64,000 bases of DNA from NCBI GenBank assembly GCA_027943245.1, contig JANDJZ010000214.1, forward strand, positions 1 through 64,000, in the 5' to 3' direction. Position 1 is the stretch's first letter. Each line of letters opens with the position of its first letter. The DNA is from Acanthamoeba sp. SK_2022b. Lineage: Eukaryota; Discosea; Longamoebia; Acanthamoebidae. The translations under genes were made by a program, and so were the position numbers. A model generated the notes under the pieces. The model worked only from the letters and a program-made list of their open reading frames with translations. It searched no databases and was not told where the DNA came from. Shown one piece after another: positions 25,605 to 37,122 of the stretch.

Positions 25605-27090
25605 TCAGTCCATGGTGTACTCGGTGATGTCGTTGCCCATCTTGTAGTTTTGCAGCTTAGCCCAGTCGATCTACACACGCACGCAAGCGCGTGGAAAGTC
25701 ATGAACGTCGGTAAGCAGGAGCAAGCGCAGGCGATGAGTCGTGGAGGAGGGAGGAGGGCACCTTGGAGCGGGTGATGGGGAGGATCCTTCTGAGCGCCTT
25801 GAAGGTGGTGTCGCCCATCGTCTCGTAGCTCTCGTTCAGCTGCGCGCAGACACTGTGTGAGCGCGCCGTGTGCCTACGCGGCGGGAGGAGGCACAAGCCG
25901 CAAACGCACGTTCTTCTGGAAGGCGGCCTCGGCCTTCTCGATGGCCTTCACGATGGGTCCGGTGATGTCCTCCCACGACTGCGGCTCCACGGGCACCACG
26001 GCCGACGTCTGCAGCGGACACTCGCCCCTCATTTGCACATTTCCTGTGTTTTTGTTTGTTTTTTCGGTGTAAGTGTAAGGCCAGCAACCTAGCCGCATGA
26101 CACATAAGCGTACCGCCTTCGTAGTAGTGTACGTGCTGCCTGACGGTGCCTTTGAGCTGCAGAGTCCCATCGACGGTCGGGTACACCAATTCCCAGCGGG
26201 AACGCCAGCGACCTGTCCTCCTCCCACGCCCCCGGCAACGCATCAGCACACTCCGCTCCAAAAAAAAAACAATAAAATAATTCAAATTAATAAAATAATT
26301 CATATCAATTTTTCTTTATATAAATACATAAATAAAAAAAATATAAAAAGCTCACCGTTCCAGTAGTTGTGGGGCTGGAAGGCGCCCGAGGAGATGCAGA
26401 GCACGTAGGTCGCCGGAGCGTCCTGCTCCCTGGTGGGCGAGCAGTAGACGGCGCCGGTGCCGGTGGGGTAGTGCTGCGCCACGTACTCGTCGAGCGCGTA
26501 GTCCAGGGCCACCCGCAGAGGCTCTCCGCTTTCATGGATCTCCTCTAAACTCAACATGCGTTGCGCGCGTGTGAGTGCTGTGTGCGGTGTGCGTGTGTGG
26601 TGTGCGTTTGCGTGCGTGGGTACCGGGTCGGATGGGTCGCTGGCCGACGACCTGTTGACGGAAGTGGTCGAATACGACGACCTGGTTGCCGCGATGGTCG
26701 ATGAACTCGTTGTCGGCCACCTCTCCCTCCTTCGTGATCAGCACCTGGTACTGCTCCCCTTCCGTTGCATCTGTGTAGTGATGGATATTCGTTCAAGTGG
26801 TGACAAAAAATGACAAGAACGAAAGCGAACTAAACCGAACGGGGGGAGACAAGAGAACGAAAGCGAAAGAAGGGGGGAGCGGGTGGTAGACATGTACCAG
26901 GAACAGGGAGAGAGATCTGGATCATGTGGTCGGTGTTGTACTCGCGGAAGGTGGGGAGGGCGGTCGAGTTTAGAATCGATTCGTCGGCGAGCAGTCCGCG
27001 AATATCGTGTACCACATCCAGGAACTCGCCCGGCGGCGCGTTCAACATGAAGTCGGTCACAATCTCCAGCACCTCTTGCTGCGTTGCCAT
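25605..27090 (-). CDS. CAPZA: F-actin capping protein subunit alpha
   Basis: With the beta subunit it caps actin filament barbed ends. The ATG at 27090 gives MATQQEVLEIVTDFMLNAPP, then EFLDVVHDIRGLL, DHRGNQVVVFDHF, the conserved SSGAFQPHNYWNGRWRS.W block (about 26200-26390) typical of CapZ alpha, VRQHVHYYEGG, and a C-terminal helix LNESYETMGDTTFKALRR. The tail is DWAKLQNYKMGNDITEYTM(D) with a TGA at 25605-25607. This tail is the tentacle that binds the filament. Six or seven exons are present, one intron is very AT-rich, and another contains two TCGCTTTCG motifs on the sense strand. Confidence 0.92.
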
Positions 27091-27180
27091 CTTCACCGTG
27101 TTTTTTAAATCTTATTTAATAGTTTTCTGTTTTTTTTGTGGACAAAAAGAGATAAGTGCGGGTTTTGCATTATTAGCAGG

Positions 27181-28205
27181 TCAGTCGCCTCTGAGCCCAA
27201 GGACAAGGCTGATGACAGTGCCCTGCGTGATGCCGTAGTCGGCCAATGTCCGTCTCTCGCCTTCATCGCTCCAGTAGACTGGGGGCTCGATGGACACCAT
27301 CTCATCGGCATCGTCATCGGCGGAGGCTACATCCCGGCAGAGAAAGTGAGGGCACGGTCTCGCAGCAGACAGCAGACGAAGCTACAAACTACTGCGGGAG
27401 TGTACGCACATGGCGGCTGCTTCCACATCACGTCGCCTGAGCCCTTCCTGTGGACGTAGAGCTTCTGGAAGTTGACCAACACGGGCACCATGTTGGTGCC
27501 TTGCCGCTGCTGCCTTGAGAGCGCGTATTCGCCAGGTGCAGCCTGGGGCAGGTGGTTCTGCGTGTACTCGGCCTTGATCTTTTGCATCACCGACCGAACG
27601 GTGGTCTCTGGAGTGATGGTCACCTGTCCCGCGGTCAGCGGGTTGGTTGCCACGTCTTATGTGTGGGGGGTCGCATACTGCGCGCCACTCGGCTGGGATG
27701 GTCTTGACCAGCTCGTACTCGTCATGGTTTGCCAAGAAACCCTTGCCCATGATCAGGCGGCGCGTCTGCCACGACGAGCTAGTGCCCTTTTTGACCACCT
27801 GGCAGTATCCTATCAATGAGTGATTCTCGCAGGTACCGCCACGCAGCGCGCACGCACCTCAATCTTGGGCAGGTAGAGGTGGAGCGTTATGGAACCGAAG
27901 CCTAGTTCGACAGCTTCGGCAAGTGGCTGGTCGAGCTCAAGCGGCGTGCCGAGGGACTGGTAGGTGGACATGGCCAGATGGCGACCCCCACAGAAGAGTT
28001 TCTGATGATCCACCGGTATGCCTGGTGCGCGGACAACAGAACCCAAGGGTAAGCCGCGAATGAACGTCAACAAGCGTGGGGTGGTTTCCGGGCAATGCTA
28101 ACCTTCGCGTGCTTGAATTTGGCGGCGCAGCTCATCAATGGTGGCAGTAGGGCTGATGGTCACCTGGAACTGTTTTGCGGTCAAAGTCTTTATGGTCACT
28201 TCCAT
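27181..28205 (-). CDS. Ubiquitin-like domain protein
   Basis: Exon 1 (MEVTIKTLTAKQFQVTISP) and exon 2 (EGIPVDHQKLFCGGRHL...) form a ubiquitin-like fold. The middle reads GYCQVVKKGTSSSWQTRRL, and then a second ubiquitin-like hairpin begins NPLTAGQVTITPETTVRSVM. This second fold is interrupted by an insertion and finishes with RTLADYGITQGTVISLVL followed by GLRGD and a TGA at 27181-27183. The C-terminus is therefore LRGD rather than the LRGG needed for conjugation, so the protein is probably an adaptor rather than a modifier. The splice joining the middle segment to the second hairpin (about 27655-27690) could not be resolved: the obvious GT-AG pair breaks the frame. Confidence 0.7.
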
Positions 28206-28231
28206 TGTTGTTGTTGTTGTTGTTGTTGTTC
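28206..28231. repeat. (GTT)n trinucleotide repeat in the 5' region of the ubiquitin-like gene
   Basis: About eight GTT units lie immediately before the minus-strand ATG at 28205, probably within the 5' untranslated region. Confidence 0.85.
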
Positions 28232-28419
28232 GTCTGTGCTAGTACCGATTTGCCCACAGTGATAAAACCTCGCCTTCCCTGAAGTTCATCATCTTCCTTT
28301 CTTAGAAATCAAATATTATGCTGCGTTTTGATTGGTCAGCGCTCTTCGCACCCGTGCCAGCCACTATGACATAGGAAGGTTTATTTCGAAAGTTGAGGAC
28401 CATTACATGCAACCTCACC

Positions 28420-28952
28420 TCATTCGAATGAACAGGTAGATGGCACGTAGTCGCACTGCGGCACGCCCATCATGCCGCGCAGGATGAAGTCGCGTAGCAG
28501 CAGCCGGCAGTGAGCATCGCCCAGTAGCACCTGCCACGCCCTACGCTTCCACACCCACTTCACGTGCTGGTGCATCAGGATCGACTCACGCTCGTTTGTG
28601 GTAGTGATGACATTCGGTGGTGCCTCGACGACGTCCATCTCCTCGTGCTCGTCTTGCGCTTCGTCTCGCGCCTCCTCCTCCTCCTCTTCATCGCCTTCGT
28701 TGCACTTGCCTTCTTCGGAGGCCTTGGCCTTGCCGGCCGTTGTTCGGGCGACGGCGGCCGGTTTCCTTGCTGTCCCGCCCGTTTTTGCGCCGGCGACGGG
28801 GCGCTTGTAGAGAACCGGGGAGGGATTGGCCAGCACGAATTGGAAGCAGCGGAAGACGAGGACCGTAGCGCGATGCATCAGCCCCAGGCTCAGCATGTCC
28901 ACCACATTCTGCGCATCCAGCTTGGCGCCTGGGCCAGTGTGAGCGTGTGTAT

Positions 28953-29018
<66 letters not shown>

Positions 29019-30142
29019 ATACCGAGAAAGTAGGCGCAACTGTCCTCTAGGTCAAGGATCTCGTACTGGCCAGCTGCCGCCAGCAGCTCGGCTGCTTGGT
29101 TGATGTCGACGCCCACGCGGTTCAGCCACGAAGCCGTCGCACGCAGCCGTGACTCGGCTGCCGCGTTCGAGTCTTCGGCGGTGGCGGCGGCCGGAGCGGG
29201 CTCGAGAAGGTGAACGCCATAGCAGAAGTCGAGCAAGAGCTGAAAGGTGCGCGAGCCGATGTTGGGAATCGCGATCTCCGGCGGCCCGTCGCACTCCTCC
29301 TGGCGTCGGTGGCCCTCGCGCATGCCCGACGTGAACATGGCCTTGAACACCGCCGACTTGGCGGCTAGCACGAGCTTGTGCGCCGTGACCTTACCCTGTC
29401 GCGGTGGGCATCGCACGTTAACCGTTTGCGTCAACACTGGAGATCCAACCAGCGTTAGGGGAGGATCACCGCGCACCTCGTCGGGAAACCGGAAGGCGAC
29501 GTCGTGGAGCGCCTGGTCGGCCCGCCACTGAGCAAAGGAGTGCGTCGACGGGGACACCACCCGCTTCACGGGCGGCGGCAGCCCACCGACTGCGGATATG
29601 GGGAGCGAGAGGATGACTGGCGCTGTCGGCAAGGTGAGAGCGACAGTCGTTGGGAAGGCCGGAAAGCTTGGCGCTGGCACTCCCGACTGCTCATAGATCT
29701 GCGCGTCTGAGATTGGTAGATAGACAAATAGATGGAAGTAAGGAAGGAGAGAGAGAGAGAGAGAGAGAGAACAGTCAACGGAGATTGCAAGCTTCTTTTG
29801 AGGAGGTAGTTTCTTCGATACCTCCGAAAACGAGACAGTTGAGCGCAACGAAGACGTTCAATGTTGAGATGTCATTGTCGAGAGCCTGAGGCATGGCAGA
29901 ATGGGTGCGAGTACACCAACACACACGCCACGCGTGCGCGCGTCAGAAACTCGTTGTCGAGTGCAAACGGAGCAATGGCTGAACCTTTAGAAGGATGTCG
30001 AGGCCGCCGCGGTCAATCATCACCTCCCGCTTTTCCACCAAGGTGGGCGACATAAACACAAAGGCCAGCAGCGCGTCCAACGCGCGTTGGTGATCGCAGC
30101 CCGCGCCGGTGCCGACGGCGGTCTTGACCAGCAGTTTGACTG

Positions 30143-30209
<67 letters not shown>

Positions 30210-31658
30210 GTTGTTTTTGCCAAGTCAGCGAATGACTACGCGATCCTGTGGGTGGGACCCGACCTACCCTTGCTCCGTTGCAGTGCCAAGGCCTCCACGT
30301 GCAGCTTGAGCAGGGGTATCCTCTCTTTCTTGTCTGCACTCGCCCTGGCGTGGTAAAGCAGGTAGCGCCACGCCGTGGCCAAGCCCTGGTGGCCGATCAC
30401 CGCATGCAGTCCGACATCTGGCCAGGGAAAAGGGTCAGGCCTCCTCTCGAGGGAGAGCGGAGTTGGAACAGCAGCAGGCTGTGCGCGCGTTGTGCGAGAA
30501 CCACGTGGCGGGGGGGACCATGTTTGAAGAGGTTGAGGAGAGCGGTCATCTGGAACCGCGAGCTGATGAGCGACTGAAGCGCAGAGTCGACAAACATCAA
30601 GATAATGTGATGCAACTGATGGCTCACCATCACCAGCGCCCCTTCTCCTGTTCTCGGCACACGCACGCGCGCGTGCGATGTGAGCTCTACAGCCTCACGA
30701 GAGCCAAGAGCAAGGCGAAGAGGGCCCGCACCAGAGCGTGACAATTCTTTCAGGTAGAGTGAAAGGCTGCATTTGGCGTAGCCATACTTGGGCGATCGCA
30801 CCTGCCATTGTCAACGAGCCTTTTAGTAGAGGCCTTCGACCACTTAAGGGAGAGGAGGGGTGAGTCAAAGTATACTTTGAGAAGGTCGACCATGCTCGCG
30901 AGGAAGCCGTCGCACGCCGCTATTCGGTAGACCGACTCTGTGTCGGTAAAACCGCTGCCCAATGCCCCGCACGCCCACCGAAGCCTCATCCAATTCGTTG
31001 CCAGATAGGGCGTGCTGCAGACGAAGCGGGCCAGAGACTCAATGGCGCCTTTCGCCGCGAACACGAGTCTGTTCTGCATGTTGCCTGAGCAACCCCCCCC
31101 CCACCGGGAGGTGTGTTAGAGATTGTCGAATCGGCTGCTGCTCCTTGAGCCTTTCCTACACACCGATGAGGGCGTGGTTGATGGCCTTGATGGCTTTTTT
31201 CTGCACCAGGCGGTGGTCGCTGGCTATCATCGCCACGAGGCACTCGGCGACCTGCTCGCTCAACTTTGCGCGCTTGCCTGAGGAACGTTCACATATGACA
31301 CTTGCTCAGTCACGAAGCGAGCGGTAATGTGGGAGGAGGACTCTCACTATGCTGCAGCAACAACGCCAGCGCCCCTGCCGCGTGGGCGCGAGTCTCGGGG
31401 CTATAGTGGGGGCACAGCACGGCCGCAGAGAGCTCGGACAGCCCCCCTGCCTTGAGGGCTTCCTCCGCTTGCAAGCCTGTCCCCTTGTGTCAGTACTCAA
31501 TTTCGCAACAAAACAGAGGGTGGGGAGAGACCGTTGGTGCATAGCTTGTTGAGTGCGCGTAGGCTGGCCAACAGGTCGGCAGCGCCCTCGTCCGGCAAAG
31601 GCTCCTTTGTCTGATTCGCCACGCCCACGAGGTGCAGGAGCTGCGCCGCGTCCGTCAT
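28420..31658 (-). CDS. ARM-repeat protein with C-terminal BTB domain
   Basis: Starts MTDAAQLLHLVGVANQTKEP at 31658. The N-terminal two thirds are alpha-helical armadillo-like repeats (for example EEALKAGGLSELSAAVL, GALALLLQHS, NRLVFAAKGAIESLARF, GALDALLAFVF). A BTB/POZ domain follows near 29150-29560 with ALHDVAFRFP, GKVTAHKLVLAAKSAVFKAM and TFQLLLDFCYG. The BTB domain carries a 30-residue Ala/Glu insertion. After it comes a BACK-like helical part with an acidic EEEEEEARDEAQDEHEE stretch, ending ...VPSTCSFE. ARM-BTB proteins commonly act as Cullin-3 substrate adaptors, so a ubiquitin ligase adaptor role is inferred. Introns include two long TG repeats. Confidence 0.8.
28954..29017. repeat. 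(TG)n microsatellite, ARM-BTB intron
   Basis: A pure TG run on the plus strand (CA on the sense strand). Confidence 0.95.
30143..30199. repeat. (TG)n microsatellite, ARM-BTB intron
   Basis: A TG run ending in a short GCGCGC tract. Confidence 0.95.
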
Positions 31659-31839
31659 GGAGAACTCACACACCAAAGGGTGTGCGCCTTTCCTTGCTCT
31701 CTCCTCCCACTGGCGACACGCAAAAGAAAAAGCTGGGGCGTGTGTGAACGGAATTCCAAGAAGATAACGACAAGCAGCTTCCGTGTGTCGAATAAGATTT
31801 GCAGTAATGGTAAGTTGATTGTTTGGTTAGGTTGTTTGT

Positions 31840-34633
31840 TTACAGTTTGGCCTTCTCAAACGAGGGAGGAGGGGCAGTGCTCGGGTGCTTCTCCTGCTTG
31901 AGTGCGTCCCTGCCTTCGTAGAGCTTGTTGAGGACGTCCTCATACTGTTGGCAACACGCCAAGGGCCACGTTGTAAAGATAAGAGATCAGGCTATCGCTT
32001 TCCGCGTGCGTTGTAGCAGAAGAGGGAGGGACAGGCAGAGAGAGAGATAGAGAGAGACATACATGCTTCTTGAGGGCGGCACGCTTGAGCTTGAAGGTCG
32101 GGGTAACGAGGCCATTGTCGATGCTGAACTCTTGGTGCTCCAGATGAATGGCCTTGACCAGTTCAAAGCCGCGTAGCTGCACACATACGCGACGATTAGC
32201 AAACCAAGAACAGGAGAGCGGGATTGGGTTCAACGCTACCTTGGCGTTCTTGGCCTGGGTGGTGATCTCCTGCATGATGAACTGGTGGACCTCGGGGTTG
32301 GCGCAGAGAGCGGCGCCGCTGTAGTCGCTCGTCTTCAAGTTCTGCTTGGCCCAGGGCACTGGTACACCAAACGCACAAAATACGGCAACGCGGCAGAGGT
32401 CAACCTTGAACGTTGTAGCGCTGAAATGAAGCTGGGGCTGTTGGGGGGGGGGAGTGAGAAGCATCAACTGTACCGAGGGCTTCCAAGTCCAGGACGACCA
32501 CGCCGACGAGGTAGGACTTGTAGGAATCACCGTACACAAACATCTGCGAGATGTATGGGCTGCGGGTGTACACGCCCTCAAGCTTCTCCGCACTGATGAG
32601 GGGGAAGGGAGTCGATCAGTGCCAATCAAGCCGGACGTGTGGCAAGAGTGGCCGACGTACGCAATGTATTCGCCCTGGGCGAGCTTGAAGATGTTCTTCT
32701 TGCGGTCGATGATGGACAAAGTGCCGTCGGGATTCCAGCGACCGATATCGCCAGTCTGGAGGTAGCCATCGTCGGTGAACGTGCCCCGACTGCGAGCACG
32801 AAGATAGGCGGCAGGGCGTTAGGAGATCGTGCTGAGATGGATGATTTCTGTGTTCGGGCGCCATGTGTGGCCTACGTACGTGGCCTCGTCCATCTTGTAG
32901 TAGCCGACGAAAACGTTGGGTCCGCGGATGCAAACTTCTCCGCGAGGCGTGGGTCTGCCCTCTTCATCGACATCCGTGACGTTGTACTCCATTTCGGGGA
33001 CCGAGAACAGCTTGATTTCTGGGATCGCTCGAGTAAGCTCCAGCTGTTCACCGGTCGTGACAACGACTCGCGCGCGACGAGAGGGCGAAAGAATAGTATG
33101 GGCCGGTACCACAGCACGAGCTCGGGACACCGACATGGCCATAACCCTGCTGTTCGGGCGTGGCGACCGTGGCAACAGCGCAGGTCTCGGAGAGACCATA
33201 ACCCTGAAGCACGGGACAACCCAAACAGCTGCTCACACGAGAACAGGACACTGCAGTGAGTAACGTAGCCTCGAAAGGGAGCTCCACACGAGCCGCGAGT
33301 TCGACGTACACTCTGAGGAAGTGCTGGACGGTGGGCGAGAGCGGGGCGGAGCCGGAAATGACCAAGCGAATGCGTCCGCCGAAGCGGGCCTTGATCTTGC
33401 TGAACACGATGGTGTCCCAGTAGGGAGTCTCCTCGCCTAGTTTCGGGAGAGCGGTGAGCGGACACCATAAACAAAGGAAGGCGCAGGAGGGGCGTGAACT
33501 ACCTCTCCTGATCGCGTCGGTCTTGGCCTGGAAGGCGTAGTAGAAGAGCTTCCTTCGAGGCCACGGGGACTCGTTGATGCCCTGCATGATCTTATCGTAG
33601 ATACGGTGGAACACGCGAGGCACGCCGACGAAGGTGGTAGGCTTGAGCTCCGCAATATCCTCGACCAGCTTCTTCACGTCCTGTTGAACAACACCAAATT
33701 GACGCATGCCTCAGCGAGTGCTCTTCAACCATAGCGCTTCTCTTCGCCGTGTGCCTGAGCAGAGGGCACGTACCCCTTGGTAGAAGCCGAGGCTGGCGCC
33801 GGCCGCCATGCCGGACATCATCACGATACGCTCGAAGATGTGGGCCAGGGGCAAATAGGAGAGGTGGACGTCGGTCGGATAGATGGGGGTGCTCTTGATC
33901 GCACCAGCCAACGAGGCAACCATGTTGCGGTGCAGGATCATCACGCCCTACAACACCGTTGCGGAGAGGGGGGGGGTACAATGAGATGCTAGGCAGCGAA
34001 CGCGTGAAGTAGACACTTGACGAAAGGTGAGAAGTTGAACCTTGGGTTCGCCGGTGGTGCCCGAGGTGTAGAGGATCGATGCCAGGTCATCGGGCTTGGG
34101 AGGAACGTGCTGCTGTCTGGTGGTCTGGCCCTGTACAGGAGATGCATTGCAAGGCAGTGAGGCTGTGTCCTGTTGCACCGCTCCCTCCTCTTTTCTACGT
34201 CTTGGTCAAGGCAACGTACACTCTTGAGTACGTCCAGGAGCTCAAGGAGCTTGACTTGGGTACCGGCCAGATACTTGCCCCAGTCCTCGTTGGCCTTGTA
34301 CTTATCTGTACGGCGTTCACGCCAACCAGCGCGTCGTTAACGATATGCAAGAGGAAGAGGTAGCTATTGAATAGGTTGCTTACCCCCCAGCTTGGCGCGC
34401 TGGGCAAAGTCCTCCATCTGGATCACATATCGCAGCTTGGGCAGCTTGGAGGCCACGGACAGCACCTGCACAACAGTGTAACAGAGAGCCGAGGACATGG
34501 TGGATGAGCGAGGAGCCACGACTCCAGGCATGATCAAGGCCATGGCTTGCTCACCTTTTCGGTCTTGTCTCGGCTGCAGATGACGACAGCGATCTCAGCA
34601 TGTCCGACGACGTACTCCACAGCATCCTCGCCT

Positions 34634-34674
<41 letters not shown>

Positions 34675-35232
34675 CCAGCGCCATGAGAGGGTGACGTGCA
34701 TGGAAGGGGAAGAGAAGCAACAGAAGAGGCTGGGGTACCGAGTGTGTCATAAAGCGGTACGGTGGTGAGAGACTGCAAGTTGGCGGCAAGCTCAGCCAGC
34801 ACCACCTCTTCTCTGTTGATCGAGTAGGTGCCCACGCGGTCACCCTGTATCACCACAAGTAGCAAGAAGAGCCATGGTAAGTGCCAATTTACCAATCACC
34901 AACGAGGTAGATTTTGTAGTGCTACGATTGAGCAAATTGAAGTGAGGACGTACGGCTCTAATGCCAAGATTCACAAGGCCTGAGGCGAGGCTCTCGGCCT
35001 TCTCAGCCGCCTGCTTGAACGTGGTGAACTCGTAATCGCCCCTTGTGCCATCGGCGTTGTACCGACGTGTGCCCAGGCAGTGGTTGTGGGGAAAGAGCGA
35101 GAGGGCCCTAAGGAAGTTGTCATACAGCGTGGCAACGCCCTCAAACGGATGCTCCGCAATCCTGTCCGGCGATTGGGCGTTGCGGTGGGGGTAGCCCTCC
35201 AGAGTGTAGATCTCGCGTCTAAATGTTGTCAT
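31840..35232 (-). CDS. ACSL: Long-chain acyl-CoA synthetase
   Basis: Activates long-chain fatty acids to acyl-CoA using ATP. Starts [18 protein letters not shown]. Blocks in order: [22 protein letters not shown], the AMP-binding P-loop [11 protein letters not shown] (about 34040-34072), [13 protein letters not shown] (33850), [17 protein letters not shown] (33350), [26 protein letters not shown] (32900), then [20 protein letters not shown] and [15 protein letters not shown] (32680-32760). It ends SFEKAKL with a TAA at 31840-31842. About fourteen introns are present; one holds an (AAC)n repeat. No clear membrane anchor is seen at the N-terminus. ACBP in the same window would bind its product. 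Confidence 0.92.
34635..34675. repeat. (AAC)n repeat in an ACSL intron
   Basis: About thirteen AAC units on the plus strand (GTT on the sense strand) within an intron of the acyl-CoA synthetase gene. Confidence 0.9.
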
Positions 35233-35611
35233 TCTACACAGTTGGCAATGCCATTTCAATCGAATCAACGATTAGAAGGGCAATCAGAACAACAGGCCAA
35301 AGCAGGCGTAGAAGGGTCCACGCTGCCAGATGAGGATAGAAGACGGTACCTGTGTATTGGCAGGGAAGTGCAGGATGGAGTTAGTTCACCTGCGCAAAAG
35401 GGAACGCTCCTCTTCCCTTTGTGCGGGCCTTTTCTCCGTGCTTTTCCTCTCTTTTCTGTCACAATTACGCGCGGAATCATGCAACGTGGGTGACAATGAT
35501 CAATTCGTGGTGGATGGCACACTTGAGGCACCAATCGGCAGGAGAATGTCAATACTTAGTTGAATGGCAAAGTGTACAAGTTTTGATGAAACATAATAGG
35601 TGGTAAAGGGC
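35233..35611. other. Intergenic region between ACSL and the ependymin-like gene
   Basis: Both neighbours are on the minus strand, so this holds the ACSL promoter and the 3' region of the next gene. Short frames are present without domain features. I see nothing else. Confidence 0.5.
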
Positions 35612-35891
35612 TCAAAGGCCGCAGGTGCTGGGATAGTTCCACAACTGCTGGCTCATGTTCACTGTGTCGAACGTCATGAAATACTGCACGTTCGACAAAG
35701 GAGATGAATGTCGACAGGACAATCAAGAGGGAAGACATGAAGCAGAGGAGAAAGAAGAGCCGGAAGAAAGAGGAGGAAAGAAGATACGCACCTGGACAAA
35801 GCCAGCGTTGGAGATTAGCACGGGTGAGCTGTCGTTGACAGAGACAAAATAGTCGTACACATTTAGACCGACATCCGGTCCCAGATGGTTG

Positions 35892-35958
<67 letters not shown>

Positions 35959-36943
35959 TAAGCGTGAGTGGTTGTTGGTTGGTCCTATACTTGTGGGTGG
36001 ACAAACATACCCTTGCCCTGCCAGTGATAGGTTTCAATACCGAGGACCTGCTTGGTCCCAACGTACTGCGCGTTCTGCAGCCAGTTGACGTCGGGGAACG
36101 AGCCCTGGGCGTGTCGGGGAAGAGGTTACGTGTGAGCAACTCGAGCAACATCTCGGCGCATGCGGCCGACATGTCCATGTACCTTGTCAAGAGAATATTT
36201 CTGACAAGTGGTGTTGGCAGTGTTCATGAACATGTAGATCCATTCGGCCCCCTGTACACGTAATGAAGCGTTACACGCATTAAAGATGAAGATGAAAAGA
36301 GTGGAGTGAGGCCAGGAGCGTGGCAGGCGTACGTAAACGTAGTAGGAGTAGGTGGAGAGGAAGCCGCCGGTCAGGGTCGAGTCGATGCGTATCTTCTGGG
36401 CCAGTGCGTTGTAGTAGTACTGCCCCGCCATGTAGGTCCAGTCGCCCGGCCCCAGAAATGAATGTAACTGTGACGCGCCCTGGGCTCACAGCAAGCGTTA
36501 TGCATTTAGCATGCGTAGCGGCTGCAAGCAAGAAGCCCGTGCGGTACCTGAGGAGAGAAGAGAGGAAGACCAGCCCTGCGTTGAACGTTGTACAGCGCTG
36601 CCCAATGCCGTTCGCTTCCTGCAGGCAACAGCGGGGCAGCTCCCCCCACACGTAGCAGCGCGTCATCTGATAATAAAAAAAATATAAGAAAGCAATTTCG
36701 TTTCATCAGCTACTGCGACTTAGTGATTAAATGATCGATGATTCACTTCCCACGGTAAATCATTGTGGAAGGGGCGGTACCCTTGAGGGCGTTGGCGTTG
36801 AGGCCCACGACCACCACGGACGTGAATTGATTTGGGGTCACTGGTGGTGTGGGTTGTGCGTTGCCCTCTCCCCTCTCCGTCGGCTCGCCCGTCGTTGTGG
36901 CGATCAACAAAAGCACCAGCAAGAGGGCACTTTGCCGTTCCAT
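35612..36943 (-). CDS. Secreted ependymin-like protein
   Basis: The ATG at 36943 begins a clear signal peptide (MERQSALLLVLLLIATTT), then a Pro/Thr-rich spacer. The mature part has evenly spaced Cys and aromatic residues: DWTYMAGQYYYNALAQKIR, FLSTYSYYVY, WIYMFMNTANTTCQ, VGTKQVLGIETYHWQGKG, LNVYDYFVSVNDSSPVLIS and a final YFMTFDTVNM...WNYPSTCGL. This beta-strand order resembles the ependymin-related family of secreted lipid-binding proteins. The assignment rests on pattern only. NTT and NDSS are potential N-glycosylation sites. One intron carries a TG repeat. Confidence 0.65.
35893..35957. repeat. (TG)n microsatellite, ependymin-like gene intron
   Basis: A pure TG run on the plus strand. Confidence 0.95.
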
Positions 36944-37122
36944 CTCGCGAGCTTGAAAGGTGTGCAACTGTTTCGTTTTTGGTCGCTTTTTCTTTTTCTC
37001 GAACGCGCAATGGAAACGTCCAACGCTGTCCGATCTCACACTTCTCCTTGCTTTGTGTGCGCTTTGCAAGTGGTTGAGGGCTATCCAGCCAATTTAATGT
37101 TTTGAGCGTTTGGGTCTGTCAA

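Noticed and set aside
28688..29848. 386-codon minus-strand frame treated as one exon
   Set aside because: It crosses a TG repeat and runs out of the BTB frame afterwards; the true exon switches frame at the intron.
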